Assembly: GCA_017163975.1 (NCBI GenBank)
Contig: JAFFSR010000033.1
Location: 948,501 to 1,012,500 of the forward strand
Origin: Anastatus disparis
Lineage: Eukaryota > Arthropoda > Insecta > Hymenoptera > Eupelmidae
Reading direction: 5' to 3'
DNA length: 64,000 nucleotides
Of this stretch, positions 12,591-23,455 are shown one piece after another (positions within the stretch are counted from its first letter, which is position 1; the number at the start of each line of letters is the position of its first letter). The position numbers were made by a program, and so were the translations under genes. The notes below the pieces were generated by a model, which did no database searches, was not told the DNA's origin, and saw nothing but the letters and a program-made list of their open reading frames with translations.

Positions 12591-12676
12591 AAAAAGTGAC
12601 CCTAGCCGAGAGTTGAACACGCATACTTACAAGGAAAAGCGCGAACGTTACGCACTAGACCAACGCTACTTCGAAT
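12591..12676 (-). ncRNA. tRNA-like unit in right arm of the palindrome
   Basis: Inverted partner of the left unit. Read on the minus strand it has GTAGCGTTGGTCTAGTG, then GTGTTCAACTCTCGG, then a T8 run. The promoter-like boxes are kept although the arms have diverged. Confidence 0.4.
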
Positions 12677-12903
12677 GCTCATCTGCCCCCCAGCTGTTTA
12701 AAATAATTAAATTCTAAGTTAAGAATTAATTATTAATAGTTACAAAGTTTAACAGATTATATTTATAATGTCTCTTCCCTCATAAAAAAAGAAAAGAAAA
12801 AAAAAAAAGATTTACGCAACGAAAATACGTTAAAAAAATTTGCGACATGATTTTGGATATAGACCAGCCATGTTTGCTCGCGTCGCCACCCAAAAGAGGA
12901 GGC

Positions 12904-13281
12904 GACTCGAGCAAACAAAGGATATGAGAGTGGGAAGTCATCGAAGTATATCACGTGAGTCTTAGTGAATGCCGTTCATGCTTTATTTACTCTCCATACC
13001 ATCTTTTTTAGCATAAGGTAATTTAATACTGATAGAGCTTCTCATGCCTGTCATATTTGTTCGCATGCTCTGTTAACATGAATCTTTTCTCCGTGTTATG
13101 ATTGTACTAAAATGAAACATGCGGAAAAAATCACCCTTCAGATAACCTTTTTATGAGTGGCGGCACTATCTAACTCTATTTTTTTCCCATTATCAAAGTT
13201 TTTTTTGAAGTTTTGAACAAAATACTAGAAATATAGAAAGCGTCATGACAGATTTTTATACTTTAGGAAATAAGGGACACC

Positions 13282-13284
<3 letters not shown>
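12904..13284. other. Spacer, nothing recognised
   Basis: Unique-looking AT-rich sequence with no coding motif and no match found elsewhere in the window. Confidence 0.5.

Positions 13285-13338
<54 letters not shown>
13285..13338. repeat. (AT)n microsatellite
   Basis: About 27 AT units immediately 5' of family A copy 2, the same junction as at 4954. Confidence 0.95.
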
Positions 13339-13340
<2 letters not shown>

Positions 13341-13845
13341 CCCATTCTCTGTCGAATTGAAGGACGAAAAATTCTTTTTCGCTAACAATTGGTAAAATGG
13401 TTCTTGTCCATATTATAAACCACTCAGAATTTTTTTGGATTTCTTTAGTACATATTTTTAGAGCTACATAACTTCAAAGTTGGTCAAAAACCATATTTTT
13501 GACATTTTTGACTAATTTTAAGCTTTAATTACTCAGTTGGGTTGCGTTTCAAGAATTTATTTCTGAAAAAACTTTTTTTATGAATATTTTAAATTTTGAG
13601 AAAAAATTAATTTAAAAGTGCTAATATAGCTATTCGCAGAGCTAAAGTCATTCAAAGCATTGAAATACCACTTTTCAAGGTTTGGAACCATGATCCCATG
13701 TCCAAGAAAATCATCGAAGTAGGTAATATATGTATAAATATGGTCTACAAATTTCAGAGTGGACATCCTTGGCGATCCCTTTGAAAAATTAAAAATGTAA
13801 TTAAAAATAATGAAAAATGTGATTTTTAGTTACATTTACTCATTT
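13339..13845 (+). repeat. Dispersed repeat family A, copy 2
   Basis: Starts CGCCCATTCTCTGTCGAA right after the AT tract and matches 4955-5448 and 58735-59325 over its length. 13846-14109 is AT-rich with nothing recognised. Confidence 0.85.
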
Positions 13846-14109
13846 CAATGTTAACTTGTACTCATCGGTTGCATATGTCCCTTGGCAAACATTCATAGAA
13901 ATAGTTGTATACTTTACAAATATTAAAATATATTAAAAAATATCTTTTGAAAGATTTAGAGTGAGCCAAACCTTGAGATTTTTTTAACAAATCATGTTCC
14001 ACCGTAGCACATGAAAAATATACTTGAATACTGAATTAAAAAAAATTTTAGTTCATTTCATAGTTCAAGGTTATATAATACTGCAAATATTTCCAATAAC
14101 ACATATTGA

Positions 14110-14975
14110 CAGGTGACTATATGTAAAATTCTTTTCTCATAAGATTCAGAATGGATTTTTATATTAAAAAAAAAATTTCTAAAATTTTGAAAATGCTTAA
14201 GAATTAAAACTACGCTAGTAAAATCAGTTTGCGGAAATTTTCCATTTTTTGACAGTTTCAAATAATTTTTGTGCAAATTTTAAAACAAACCTATCAAGTA
14301 CTTTACGTAAAATAAAAAAAAATAATTAAAGAAAAATCAAAATCATTTTCAAAATCTTTAGAATTCTCTAAAATTGTGACTACGCTAAGAAAATTTGTTC
14401 TCAAAAACTTATTTTCTTCAGACAATAGTGAATAAATTGTATAAAAATTTGGAAGTAAATATATCAATAGCTTACATAAAATGAAAAAAAAAATAAGAAA
14501 TGAACATTTTTTTCAAAATTTTCAAAATGCTCTGAAATGAAAACTGCGCTAAGAAATGCAGTTTCTAGAAACTTTTTTTCTTTAGACAGTAGCGAATAAC
14601 TTGTACACAAATTTTGGAGCAAATCCATCGTATAGTTCACGTAGAACAGAAAAAAAATGGTAAGTGCAAATTTTTTTCAAAATTTTTAAAATGCTCTGAA
14701 ATTAAAACTACGCTAAAAATCAGTTTTAAAGGCTTTCCTTTTTTTGGCAATCGCAAATAATTTTCATGCAAATTTTAGAGCAAATCCATCGAGTACTCAA
14801 CGTAAAATAAAAAAAAATAAAAAATAAAAAGTAAAAATAATTCTTGAAATGGCTCTAAAATTAAAACTATGCTAAGGGAACAAATTTTTAATAGGTTCTG
14901 TACCAGTTGGACATAAAAATAAATTGTATGCATTTGAAGCAAATCCATCGAGTAGTTTTCGAGATCGCATTGACA
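14110..14975 (-). repeat. Degenerate ~165-bp satellite array, inverted block
   Basis: Words such as GAGCAAATCCATCG (14618, 14780, 14937) and GCTCTGAAATTAAAACT (14692 and variants) are reverse complements of the 5766-8095 units, at the same ~160-bp spacing. The two blocks flank the 8.3-14 kb interval in inverted orientation. A CTATGAGAAAGCA word follows at 15103. Confidence 0.8.
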
Positions 14976-15227
14976 TAATGCATACATACACACACATACA
15001 GACTTTTTTTTGGAAACCACTTTTTTCGACTCCCTGCCTCCAAATAAATAGAAATTAATGAAAAAATAAAAAATATTTTTTTTTATTCATACAATGTTTC
15101 CTCTATGAGAAAGCAATATATCAAATAAAATACATATTAAACATTGCTATTGTTAAGAAAATGGTTTTAAAAAAAATGAAAAAGAATTTTTAAAACATTC
15201 GAACATTGAAATATTAATTTAACTAGA

Positions 15228-15553
15228 ACATGACTAACAAGAAGAGCACTCCACCTCCGGGAAACGGATTCGGTTAAAACTACAGAATATGATTTTTTGA
15301 TGAAAAAAAATCGACCCGTTTTTTTTTCTTTTCGTCGAATAGGCCCCCTAGACAAGGATATAGATATTTTTTCAAAAATATTGAGAATAAGAGCTTTTAT
15401 AAGAACCTAAATAACCAAAGAACTGACTCTTACAAAAAAATGCATGGAAGATAAATTGAAGCACGAATTAAACGCTTTAATTTAAGCCTTGTTGCATTGA
15501 AAAAGCTTTTGTGTCGAATCCGTTTCCCGGAGGTTGGGTGCTCTCCTTGTAAA
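15228..15553. repeat. Fold-back element family C, copy 1 (deleted)
   Basis: Outer ends are CCTCCGGGAAACGGATTCGG (left) and its complement near 15520-15535. The left arm matches the left arm of 62852-63532 (AATAGGCCCCCTAGACA, AAGCCTTGTTGCATT). Most of the right arm is missing, so this copy has lost its central and right parts. Confidence 0.8.
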
Positions 15554-15603
15554 TTAAATAAAATAAATTTCCAAAATTATATCATAAACTATAAAGCATA
15601 AAT

Positions 15604-15979
15604 CTGTGGCGTTAAAAAAAAGGGCATAAGTCACATTTTTTCGGAAATCAAGATAACATTAATTTTTTATTCTTTGGATGTTATTCTAACAGTTTGAAAA
15701 CGATTTGATTACTTACAATTATTTTTTCTAGTAAAAAAATATATTTGAAAAAGGGCATATCGTCAGGTGAGAAGAAAAAAGTCACAACTCAGACAAGCAC
15801 TGAAAAAAGTACCAACTCGATTTTGTCCATTTTTCAGCACTTGTCTGAGTTGTGGCCTTTTTCTTCTCATCCGATGATGTCCATTTTCAAATCATAAATT
15901 TACATAAAGACATAAGTTCAAACCACAATATCTCGAAAAATTTTGAAGTGACTTATGCCCTGTTTCCTTAACGCCACAG
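15604..15979. repeat. Palindromic MITE-like element, ends CTGTGGCGTTAA
   Basis: Ends CTGTGGCGTTAA...TTAACGCCACAG. The arms share AGGGCATAAGTCAC and an inner part with CAACTCAGACAAG, making it palindromic through most of its 376 bp. No coding and no clear target duplication. Confidence 0.85.
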
Positions 15980-16066
15980 GAATAAAAAAATTCAATTGAA
16001 TCAAGAAACAAATATGAATTTTATAAAAGTAAGTATTGTACAAAGTAAGTCTAAAAATATTTCACA

Positions 16067-16068
<2 letters not shown>

Positions 16069-16133
<65 letters not shown>
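16069..16133. repeat. (AT)n microsatellite
   Basis: About 32 AT units. Confidence 0.95.
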
Positions 16134-16135
<2 letters not shown>

Positions 16136-16141
16136 GTTCTG

Positions 16142-16363
16142 GTTTACTTTCTGGTTATGAAGGAAAATCACAAAAGTAACAAAATTTCACTAAAGAAATA
16201 ATCATCCTTATTGGTCAATTTTTAATATTATACCTCTTGTGAACGCGACTTAATATTTTTTCAGCCAATAAGCAATCATTTACTGAAGAAATAATCATTC
16301 TTTAGCTCAATTTGCTATTATGTGGCTATTGTGAATTTTACTTCAAGTTACCAGAAAGTAAAC
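16142..16363. mobile_element. Small MITE-like element
   Basis: Terminal inverted repeats GTTTACTTTCTGGTTA (16142) and its near complement ending at 16363. The inside holds two similar AAATAATCAT stretches. Related CCAGAAA/CCGGAAA words follow at 16400-16460. The superfamily is unknown. Confidence 0.5.
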
Positions 16364-16500
16364 TTAAATACATCGGTTTCTGATACTTACCGAAAAGTGT
16401 ATAAATATATTTTGCTTACCAGAAAATCGACATATTTATCTCCGCGGCTACCGGAAAGTCAACAAATATATATTGATACATATATTAAAATAAAATAATA

Positions 16501-16597
16501 AATAATATTTGAATAAAAAAAAAAATTTTAAATACCACGTTTTTAAAACGATTAAAAACGTGGTATTTAAAATTTTTTTTTCATTCGAATATTATTT
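16501..16597. repeat. Short hairpin (~45-bp arms)
   Basis: Arms end AAATACCACGTTTTT / AAAAACGTGGTATTT around a ~9-bp loop. It precedes family B copy 2, just as the 9400-9650 hairpin precedes copy 1, with the same outer A-rich/T-rich pattern and ACGTGG word. Hairpin plus family B may be one element. Confidence 0.8.
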
Positions 16598-16671
16598 TCT
16601 ACTTTTTTGTCTTACGTGTGTAAAATTTTTTTTGTTTAAGATGAAATTTTTTTTGAACAAGTCAACATTTA

Positions 16672-16985
16672 GACTATTTTTAGAGAACACGTGGTCGCAT
16701 GCTGAATTTCCCGCCATTTTGAAGATTATGACGCTATTGGAAATTCTACTAATATATGATATTTTATCCATTGATGGGCCATAAAATCGTTAAAATTTAA
16801 TGTTAAAACTTATAAAAACAATGGAAAATAGTGTAATTTATGTCTAATTACGATATATGACAAGTTAAAGAATTTTAAAAATTTTCGAAGATTTTTTGAC
16901 ACCAATGTTAAAAGTATATCTATATATAAAATTTTTAAATTAATTTTGCAAACATCTCCGCATATAATCGATATATTATGTGACG
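16672..16985 (+). repeat. Dispersed repeat family B, copy 2
   Basis: Matches 9836-10150 in order and orientation: TTAGAGAACACGTGGTCGCA, TTTCCCGCCATTTTGA, CACCAATGTTAAAAGTAT, CATCTCCGCATATAAT. Non-coding. Confidence 0.85.
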
Positions 16986-17079
16986 TGGTACGTCCCAATA
17001 AAATTTTTTTACACCGTGTGTGTGAGCGCCAGTGCTACTAGCAAGGACCATAAGAGAGAGCACAGCTACTACCAATACA

Positions 17080-17391
17080 TACACCGAGAAACTTTTTGGG
17101 GCGAGAGACCTCTGTAGTGTAGGGCCGGGCGCCTCTTTAAAGTAAACGAGTCGTCCCGTCTTGAGCATAAAGGTCTGAGACCTTTGTCACCGAGGCCGTA
17201 CGTTTATTACGTTCGGCTGATGTATACGTGGATTCGGTTTTTCCAGACTTTATACCTTCAGTCTTCAAAATAAAGGTCTCAGACCTTTATACGTAAGACA
17301 CGACGCCTCATCGAATCGCTCCATTAACAAAGGTCTCTCACCTCAAGATTAACTAAGGTCTCTCGCCTCAAAAAGTTTCTCCGTGTAGAGA
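17080..17391. mobile_element. 312-bp MITE with 31-bp terminal inverted repeats
   Basis: The left end ACACCGAGAAACTTTTTGGG and the right end (complement ACACGGAGAAACTTTTTGAG) continue through GCGAGAGACC, giving ~31-bp TIRs with two or three mismatches. Inside are two short palindromes, AAAGGTCTGAGACCTTT (17169) and AAAGGTCTCAGACCTTT (17273), and a repeated AAGGTCTCTC near the right end. It is clearly more GC-rich than its surroundings. A superfamily could not be assigned from the flanks. Confidence 0.75.
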
Positions 17392-17999
17392 GGTACAAGA
17401 AGAGGTAGAAAGAGAGGCAAGATATAACAGAAAGCGATGAAGGGAGCGTAGAGAGGGGATATTGTAACTTCTTTCTCTTCACTTAAAGAGATGTACGCTG
17501 TAGACGTGCATGTCTGCATATAGTATATCTATATATATATATATATATATATGTATATGTATATGTGTGTGTATTTAAGTCGTTTCACATCAATTGGAAA
17601 AGCCAAAAAATGAAAATCTCTGAAACTCTGAGAATATATTCTTTTTCTTACCCAAAATATGTGAAAAAATTTTTAAGGATCTAGATTGATAGGATCAAGA
17701 GTCGTAGATCCTTGAAATTTGAAAATATTTTAAAATTTTTGGAAAAGTACCAACTTTATTATTTTTTTTTGGAAAATCCTGATGTTTTAGAGAGAAATTC
17801 ATAAGAATATTTTTGTTGTAAATGAGCAGAAAAGTTAACATGATTTTTACATGTCTGAATTTTGTAGTTTTCTGATTGGTTTTTATATGCATTACATGGT
17901 AATTTAATTTACCCATTGTTCGCCAGTTCAGCAATGGTTTTTAGAGAGCTTATTTTCTTTTATTTGACATGAACTTTAAAATAAATCTTGGACCTTGGT
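17392..17999. other. Purine-rich and AT-rich spacer
   Basis: 17392-17460 is GA-rich; 17527-17552 is a short AT run. The rest shows no recognisable coding or repeat. Confidence 0.5.
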
Positions 18000-18827
18000 G
18001 ACCGGAGTGTTATTTTTAGGAGCTAAGGAAGGAGAGGTGCAAATAAACAGAAAAGAACATTTATCACTTCGTTAAAGTTTAATAATATTCACGAGTACAT
18101 ACACTGCCTCATATAACGAAGACTCAACCGGTGAACCACTGTGCGTGCGAAAGTTGACTGACTGGTGTTCCACTTAAACACGTTTATATATTCACGCTTA
18201 GGCATTCCCTCTCCCTTGTCACGTCCGTGTCCCCACCAAACTCTACCCTCGTGAGTAAATCCTACACAAATATAAAACGACTGCGCTTATTTATTCCCCA
18301 CTACGCATCATGTACGGTCAATACTCAAAGAAAGTGTACCACGTGAGAAACAATCAATCAAACCAAGACTTTTAACTACTCGCTAGGAGCGAGGCACCGC
18401 CCCTTATCTCTGCCGAAATCCGCAATAGCATACGCGTTGCGCTGCTACGCACATCCGACCTACAGCATCAAGTACAAGGCCCACAAGATCTGAAATTTCC
18501 AAGGTTAAGAACCTGGCATGGCATACACGGCCCGCTTCGTTTCATAAACGAAGCGCCTCTGACAAGGCCAACAGTCAGCCTGTTCCCGCGCACCATTTCA
18601 AATCATTCAATTTTCAATAACATTTCAACACTATGATTTTAAGTCTAATTTTTCTTTAACCCGACTTCTTTTTTATGTCATTCTCACACATGATACGTCA
18701 ATTTACTATTCGCATGGTGTCAAAACAAAAGGGCAAAACAAGCCAACACTAACAATTTATAATTAACCAAATACCGCCACGCATTATAACTATAATAAAA
18801 AATTAATCTTTATTTATTTTCTAACAT
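18000..18827 (-). mobile_element. BEL/Pao 3' LTR (outer end uncertain)
   Basis: On the minus strand the LTR begins TGTTAGAAAATAAATAAAG at 18827, directly after a purine tract (ACGGGGAGAAGA). The first ~255 bp (18572-18827) are repeated at 21643-21898 in the same orientation, which supports the LTR call. The part from 18000 to 18571 is included by inference, since no second copy survives. It flanks the minus-strand BEL/Pao pol remnant. Confidence 0.6.
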
Positions 18828-19059
18828 CTTCTCCCCGTACAAGGCTAAGCTTGTGCCTCATCGTTATGTACCAACGGAATTAATTTGTGTACTGGATGAG
18901 TAATGGTTCCTAATCTGGTAAGGATTGCAGCCACTTTCTTTATTCCATCATCACCCTGATATAAACGAATTATTTTTTCTTTCCTCCATTGATTTCTATT
19001 CATTTGAAAATCCACAATGAGAACTATGTCACCTATTTTTAGCGGTTCATTATTGGTAT

Positions 19060-21331
19060 GCTATTACCCCCACGGCATTAAAGTCGGCAAATACTCGCGC
19101 AACCACCTCTTCTAGAACTCGTCAGCGCGTATTTGAACCAATTGCCATTGCCTTTTTGAGGATATGTTTTCCATTGTAAATTTTCCCAGATTTAAGTATC
19201 CCGACGATGTTCCAATTAAGAGGTGGTTGGGCGGCAGAGCCTCGCTGTCGTCGATGTCGGTCGACACATACGTCAACGGGCGCGAATTGATTGAATGTTC
19301 TACCTCCAAGAGAAGCGTGTGAAGAGCCTCTTCTGTCAGCACTTTGTCCGATAGAGTTGCATTTAAAGCAATTTTTACTGACCGCACCAATCGCTCCCAC
19401 GCTCCTCCCATGTGCGGAGCGTCTGGAGGATTGAATACCCAACACATGTCGTTGTTCGACATTTATCCATTTGAGCTACACCCTCAATAAGCTCCCTACA
19501 CGCTCCTCTAAAGTTTGAACCACAATCGCTGTACAGAACCTTGGGAGCTCCTCGCCGCGCGGACAATGACTGCACCGTCATAATTGCGGAATGCGACGTC
19601 AATCCGCTTGCAATTTCTAGATGTACTGCTCTCATAGTTAAATCAGTGAATAACACCCCCACCGTTTTTCCCTACGCCTGCCTATCTTGATTTGTAATCG
19701 TCCGAAATAATCGAAGCCACAATGAGTGAAGGGTCATTCGCGATACACAACTCGACAAGCTGGTAATGGTGCCATTTGCGGGTTTTTTGGCTAAGCATTT
19801 CTTAATTTGCACGATAGACAATTATACTTAATATTTTCAATGCTCTTCGCAGCACAATACGAAGTAATTTTGCTTCACTTCGTTGACCACTGTTTCAGTA
19901 TTTTCGTGAAAGAAACGTCGGTGGAATTCGTGGAGCAGGAATCTGACTCCATAATTTTTTCCGTTTAAATGATCGGTTGATTGTTGAACTCTCTATTTAA
20001 AAGTTTATTTACTCGACCATCAGCCCTTAATAATCTGGCGTCATCGATAAAGGGCTTTAGTTTAACAATTTTACTTTGTCTTGTCACTTGTTTTTTCGCG
20101 AGAAGCAGGTTGATTATATGTTCAAATGATTGATTTTGAATTTTATGAAGACAATATGCTTCTGCTTGCTTTGCTAGTTTGCATTTATCCCTTTTGCTGC
20201 CCTTCTTTAACTAACGATCTTTTAATTTAATTAAACGACGCGCTGCTGCTAAGTAACCTTTCCAACCCATCAAACGAGCTATCAACGGAATGTACGTGGA
20301 TGCGTTGGATATGAGTCCTACATATGCTCTACGTTCTAGTTTGTCATTAGCACGCAAATCTCTTCGCATAAAGTTTTCTGCTTAGGCCATTCCGTATCGG
20401 GTCTTTGCAAAAAGTCCGGTCCTTCTACCCACGATTGCCAAGTTTCGCTTTTGTTCCTTATTTCTCGCGTTGCACTGTCTGCAGGATTTACCTTCGTCGC
20501 AACCCGACGCCATTTGCTAGCTTTCGTTAGTTCGCTTATCTCTCCCAATCTGTGAGATACAAAAAGATTCCGCGTGAGAGGATCAGATTTCATCCACGCG
20601 AGCATCGTTTGTGAATTTGACCACAAATATTTTCGATTAACGGGTATTTCTAATTCCTTTAGCACTGTACGAAGCAAGCGAGCTCCCAGTGCCGCCATCA
20701 ACTCTAAACGCGGAATAGTCCAATTTTTTGGAGGTGCATCTTTGGACTTACCCAGTACGATTGATACATGAGCTGATTCATCATCAAATACGAATCTACA
20801 ATAGATGACGACCGCGTAAGCTTTTATGCTCACATCGCAGAAATCGTGAATTTCCATTCGCGTATATGATTGATTACTTGGCGTTAGGCACCTTTGAATT
20901 TGACAAGAGTCAATCAATTTCAGTTTGGATAACCATGAACTCCATTTAGTATCTTCTTCGTCCCTTAATCGTTCATCTCAATGAATCCCACTACGCCAAA
21001 CATTTTGCATTATTAATCTCGATTCCAACGTGATAGGACTAGTAGACCCAGTGAATCAAAAACTGACATAGCGATTCGCAAAAACTCCCGTTTTGTCGGT
21101 TTTTCTTTCTTCACGTATAATATCCCGAGGCACACGACATAGACCCACATTGAAGCTCAAAGTGTCCGCGACGTTGTCCCATATTAAGCCTAAAACGCGT
21201 GTATTCCCTGAATCGCACAGTTTAATTGGTTGTCCATGTTTAGAACGCGAGGAGATAATATTTCCACTCAATACGCGAACGTCGTTACTTGTCCAACTGT
21301 GCATGTGGAAATTTGCTTCTGCATTTATCAT
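19060..21331 (-). pseudogene. BEL/Pao pol remnant (RT tail, Pao/RNase H, integrase)
   Basis: Read from 21331 downward. First comes an RT C-terminal segment (NAEANFHMHSWTSND, 21331-21056). Then comes the Pao peptidase-A17/RNase H region at 20917-20336 (HDFCDVSIKAYAVVIY, WTIPRLELMAAL, VNPADSATREI). Last is integrase core and C-terminus at 19662-19112 (FTDLTMRAVHLEI, SDCGSNFRGA, MGGAWERLVRSVK, NHLLIG). The family copies and inserts the element. Between 20335 and 19663 the frames are broken and the RT catalytic part and everything upstream are gone. It sits between the LTR at 18.0-18.8 kb and an LTR fragment at 21.6-21.9 kb. It is a dead internally deleted provirus-like copy. Confidence 0.85.
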
Positions 21332-21642
21332 TGTTACATCTTTAAGGTTGTATGGGCTATACAGTCTGTTTCAAAAGTTAGTTTTTTAGAAAATCGTCTA
21401 TATTTTTTGGTAGAAAGTAATTATTCAATTTTTAGCTCAGTAACTTATTAGACAATATTAAAACAATCATTTTAAACTTTGTTTCATTTAAATATAATGA
21501 ATTAATAAAGAGTTATAACATTTTAAAGTTTATAAATTTTACACAAATCTAATGCAATCATAAATAATAATGCCAAACTTTTAAAAATGATTTTATTTGA
21601 CTGCAACAAAGTTTATTCTGCAACAAACTTATTTGACTGCAA

Positions 21643-21898
21643 CAAAGTCAGCCTATTCCCACGCACCATCTCAAATTATTCAATTTTCAATAACATTTCA
21701 ACACTATGATTTTAAGTCTAATTTTTCTTTAACTCAAATTCTTTTTTATGTCATTTCCACACATGATACGTCAATTTACTATTCGCACGGTGTCAAAACA
21801 ACAGGGCAAAACAAGCCAACACTAACAATTTATAATCAACCAAATACCGCCACCCATTATAACTATAATAAAAAATGAATTTTTATTTATTTTTTAAC
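21643..21898 (-). mobile_element. BEL/Pao LTR fragment (5' side)
   Basis: Direct copy of 18572-18827 with few differences, including the TGTTAAAAAATAAAT start at 21898. It is preceded by small tandem TGACTGCAACAAAG repeats (21600-21642) that mark the truncation. 21899-22387 is AT-rich with nothing recognised. Confidence 0.8.
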
Positions 21899-22387
21899 AC
21901 AGAGCTATCAATAAGGAGTTATGACATGTTAAAATATATATTATCAAGCATGATTCATTTTTCTTAAAGAAATATGAGATATAAAATAATTCTTAAAGGT
22001 TACGCATAAATTTGTTTCTTTTAATAATCGATTTAAAGGCTTTTCAACAATTTTGAAAAACTTAAAAAATGTTTATAAAGTATATTTTACATTAAAAACA
22101 AATTTTTATTAGAATTATTTTTTCTGAAATATTGAAGTATTCTAGCTGTAGGTTCAACAAGTATTTTCCATTAATCTACCAGTTCAAACCAACCACTAGT
22201 CAAAATTTCATTTTTGTAAATCTCTTAGATTAAGAGATATGAAACAATTTGTAAAATGAAACCGATACTAGTAATTTTTTTATATAATAAGTTTTCAAGT
22301 TTTTCAATAACTGTAAGAAACTCAAACCATGTTAACGAAGTATTTTTAATATAATTCAATTCAAACATTAAATTTATCATAACAAAA

Positions 22388-23008
22388 AAAGTTTAACAAA
22401 AAAAAACTGACTTCAAAAACATTGCTCTAAGAAATAATAAATAATATATTATCCTTACAAATTACATGCATCCCACGCATCTAACACATGTATAGCGTAC
22501 AGAAAGACTATCTAATTATTTACAAGAGCACAAACGAATTATTTTTTCATTAGGCTGCTTACAAAGAAATTAGCTAATAGGTAAGACAATATATACATAA
22601 AACTATTAGAATTTTTGGAATCGGTGCCAACCTAAAAAAATTGCCTCAAATCTAAAAAAAATTTTGAAAGTGAACAAAGGAAGCGATAGATACTTAATGG
22701 AATGTTAATAAATATTTATAAAAATATTTATCATATTTTTTTTAGATTTGAGGCAATTTTTTTAAGTTGGCACCGATTCCAAAAATTCTAATATTTTTAT
22801 GTATATATTGTCTTACCTATTAGCTAATGTCTTTGTAAGCAGCCTAATAAAAAAATAATTTGTTTGTGCTCTTGCAAATAATTAGATAGTTTATATGTAC
22901 GCTACACATGTGTTCGATGCATAGGATGCGTGTAATTTGTAAGGATAATATATTATTTGTTATTTTTTAGTGCAATGTTTTTGAAGTCTGTTTTATTTTT
23001 TGTTAAAA
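22388..23008. repeat. Palindromic element (~620 bp)
   Basis: Arms of ~275 bp (22390-22665 and 22728-23006) match in reverse complement: AATATATTATCCTTACAAAT, TGCTTACAAAGA, GAATCGGTGCCAAC, TTGCCTCAAATCTAAAAAAA. Loop ~60 bp. No coding. A further AAATCTAAAAAAAATAC word at 23113 suggests a second fragment. Confidence 0.85.
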
Positions 23009-23132
23009 ATTTTTTACCCTCTACTTTTCAGTGAAGCTTCTTGCTAAAAAAACAAATATGGGTGGACCTACCAATCAAATAATTCACATCAGCCTAAAAA
23101 AATTTCGTCAAATCTAAAAAAAATACAAAATA

Positions 23133-23246
23133 GTATATTACGATACGGGCGACTTGAATCACCTATTATTACACGGCGAAGTTAGGGCCCGAGCGTTAGC
23201 GAGGTAGGTGTATTTAAGTCACGAGTATCATATACTTTTTTATAGC
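23133..23246. repeat. Hairpin with GC-rich core
   Basis: Outer parts AGTATATTACGATACGGGCG and the sequence ending 23246 are inverted copies. The core reads CGAAGTTAGGGCCCGAGCGT. The layout resembles the hairpin at 30868-30999. Confidence 0.7.
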
Positions 23247-23289
23247 TCGAGTGATTTGAATCCACCGCACTACATCTATACTCTCAAAA

Positions 23290-23455
23290 TTCAATAATAA
23301 ACAAAGGCTATGCACTCCACGAATGATAATTCATTAAAAAAACGAATTTCATATACCAGCAAAACTAGGCATTTTACGAATAATAAATCGTTAAAGGAAA
23401 GCAGAAACTGCAAAAAAGCAAAATCTAAGCACTCCGCGAATAATAAATAGAAAAA
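23290..23455 (+). repeat. Short degenerate tandem repeat (~70 bp, 2-3 copies)
   Basis: Words of the form GCACTCCACGAATGATAAT, GCATTTTACGAATAATAAAT and GCACTCCGCGAATAATAAAT recur at about 60-80-bp spacing. 23456-24708 is AT-rich with nothing recognised. Confidence 0.6.

Larger units (their letters stand above)
11709..12903. repeat. Long palindrome (1.2 kb, arms ~540 bp)
   Basis: Sequence from CCTCCTCTTTTGGGTGG (11711) is matched in reverse complement up to 12903. The arms also share TATATCCAAAATCATGTCGC, the tRNA-like unit, and the AATAATAGTGATGTTTA inner edge. The central loop is ~120 bp (about 12262-12388). Divergence between arms is roughly 15-20% by eye. It has no protein coding. It could be a fold-back element built from an inverted pair of tRNA-derived repeats. 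Confidence 0.85.

Noticed and set aside
16509..16784. 91-codon plus-strand frame
   Set aside because: Runs through a hairpin and a family B repeat, and the other family B copy does not keep it open.
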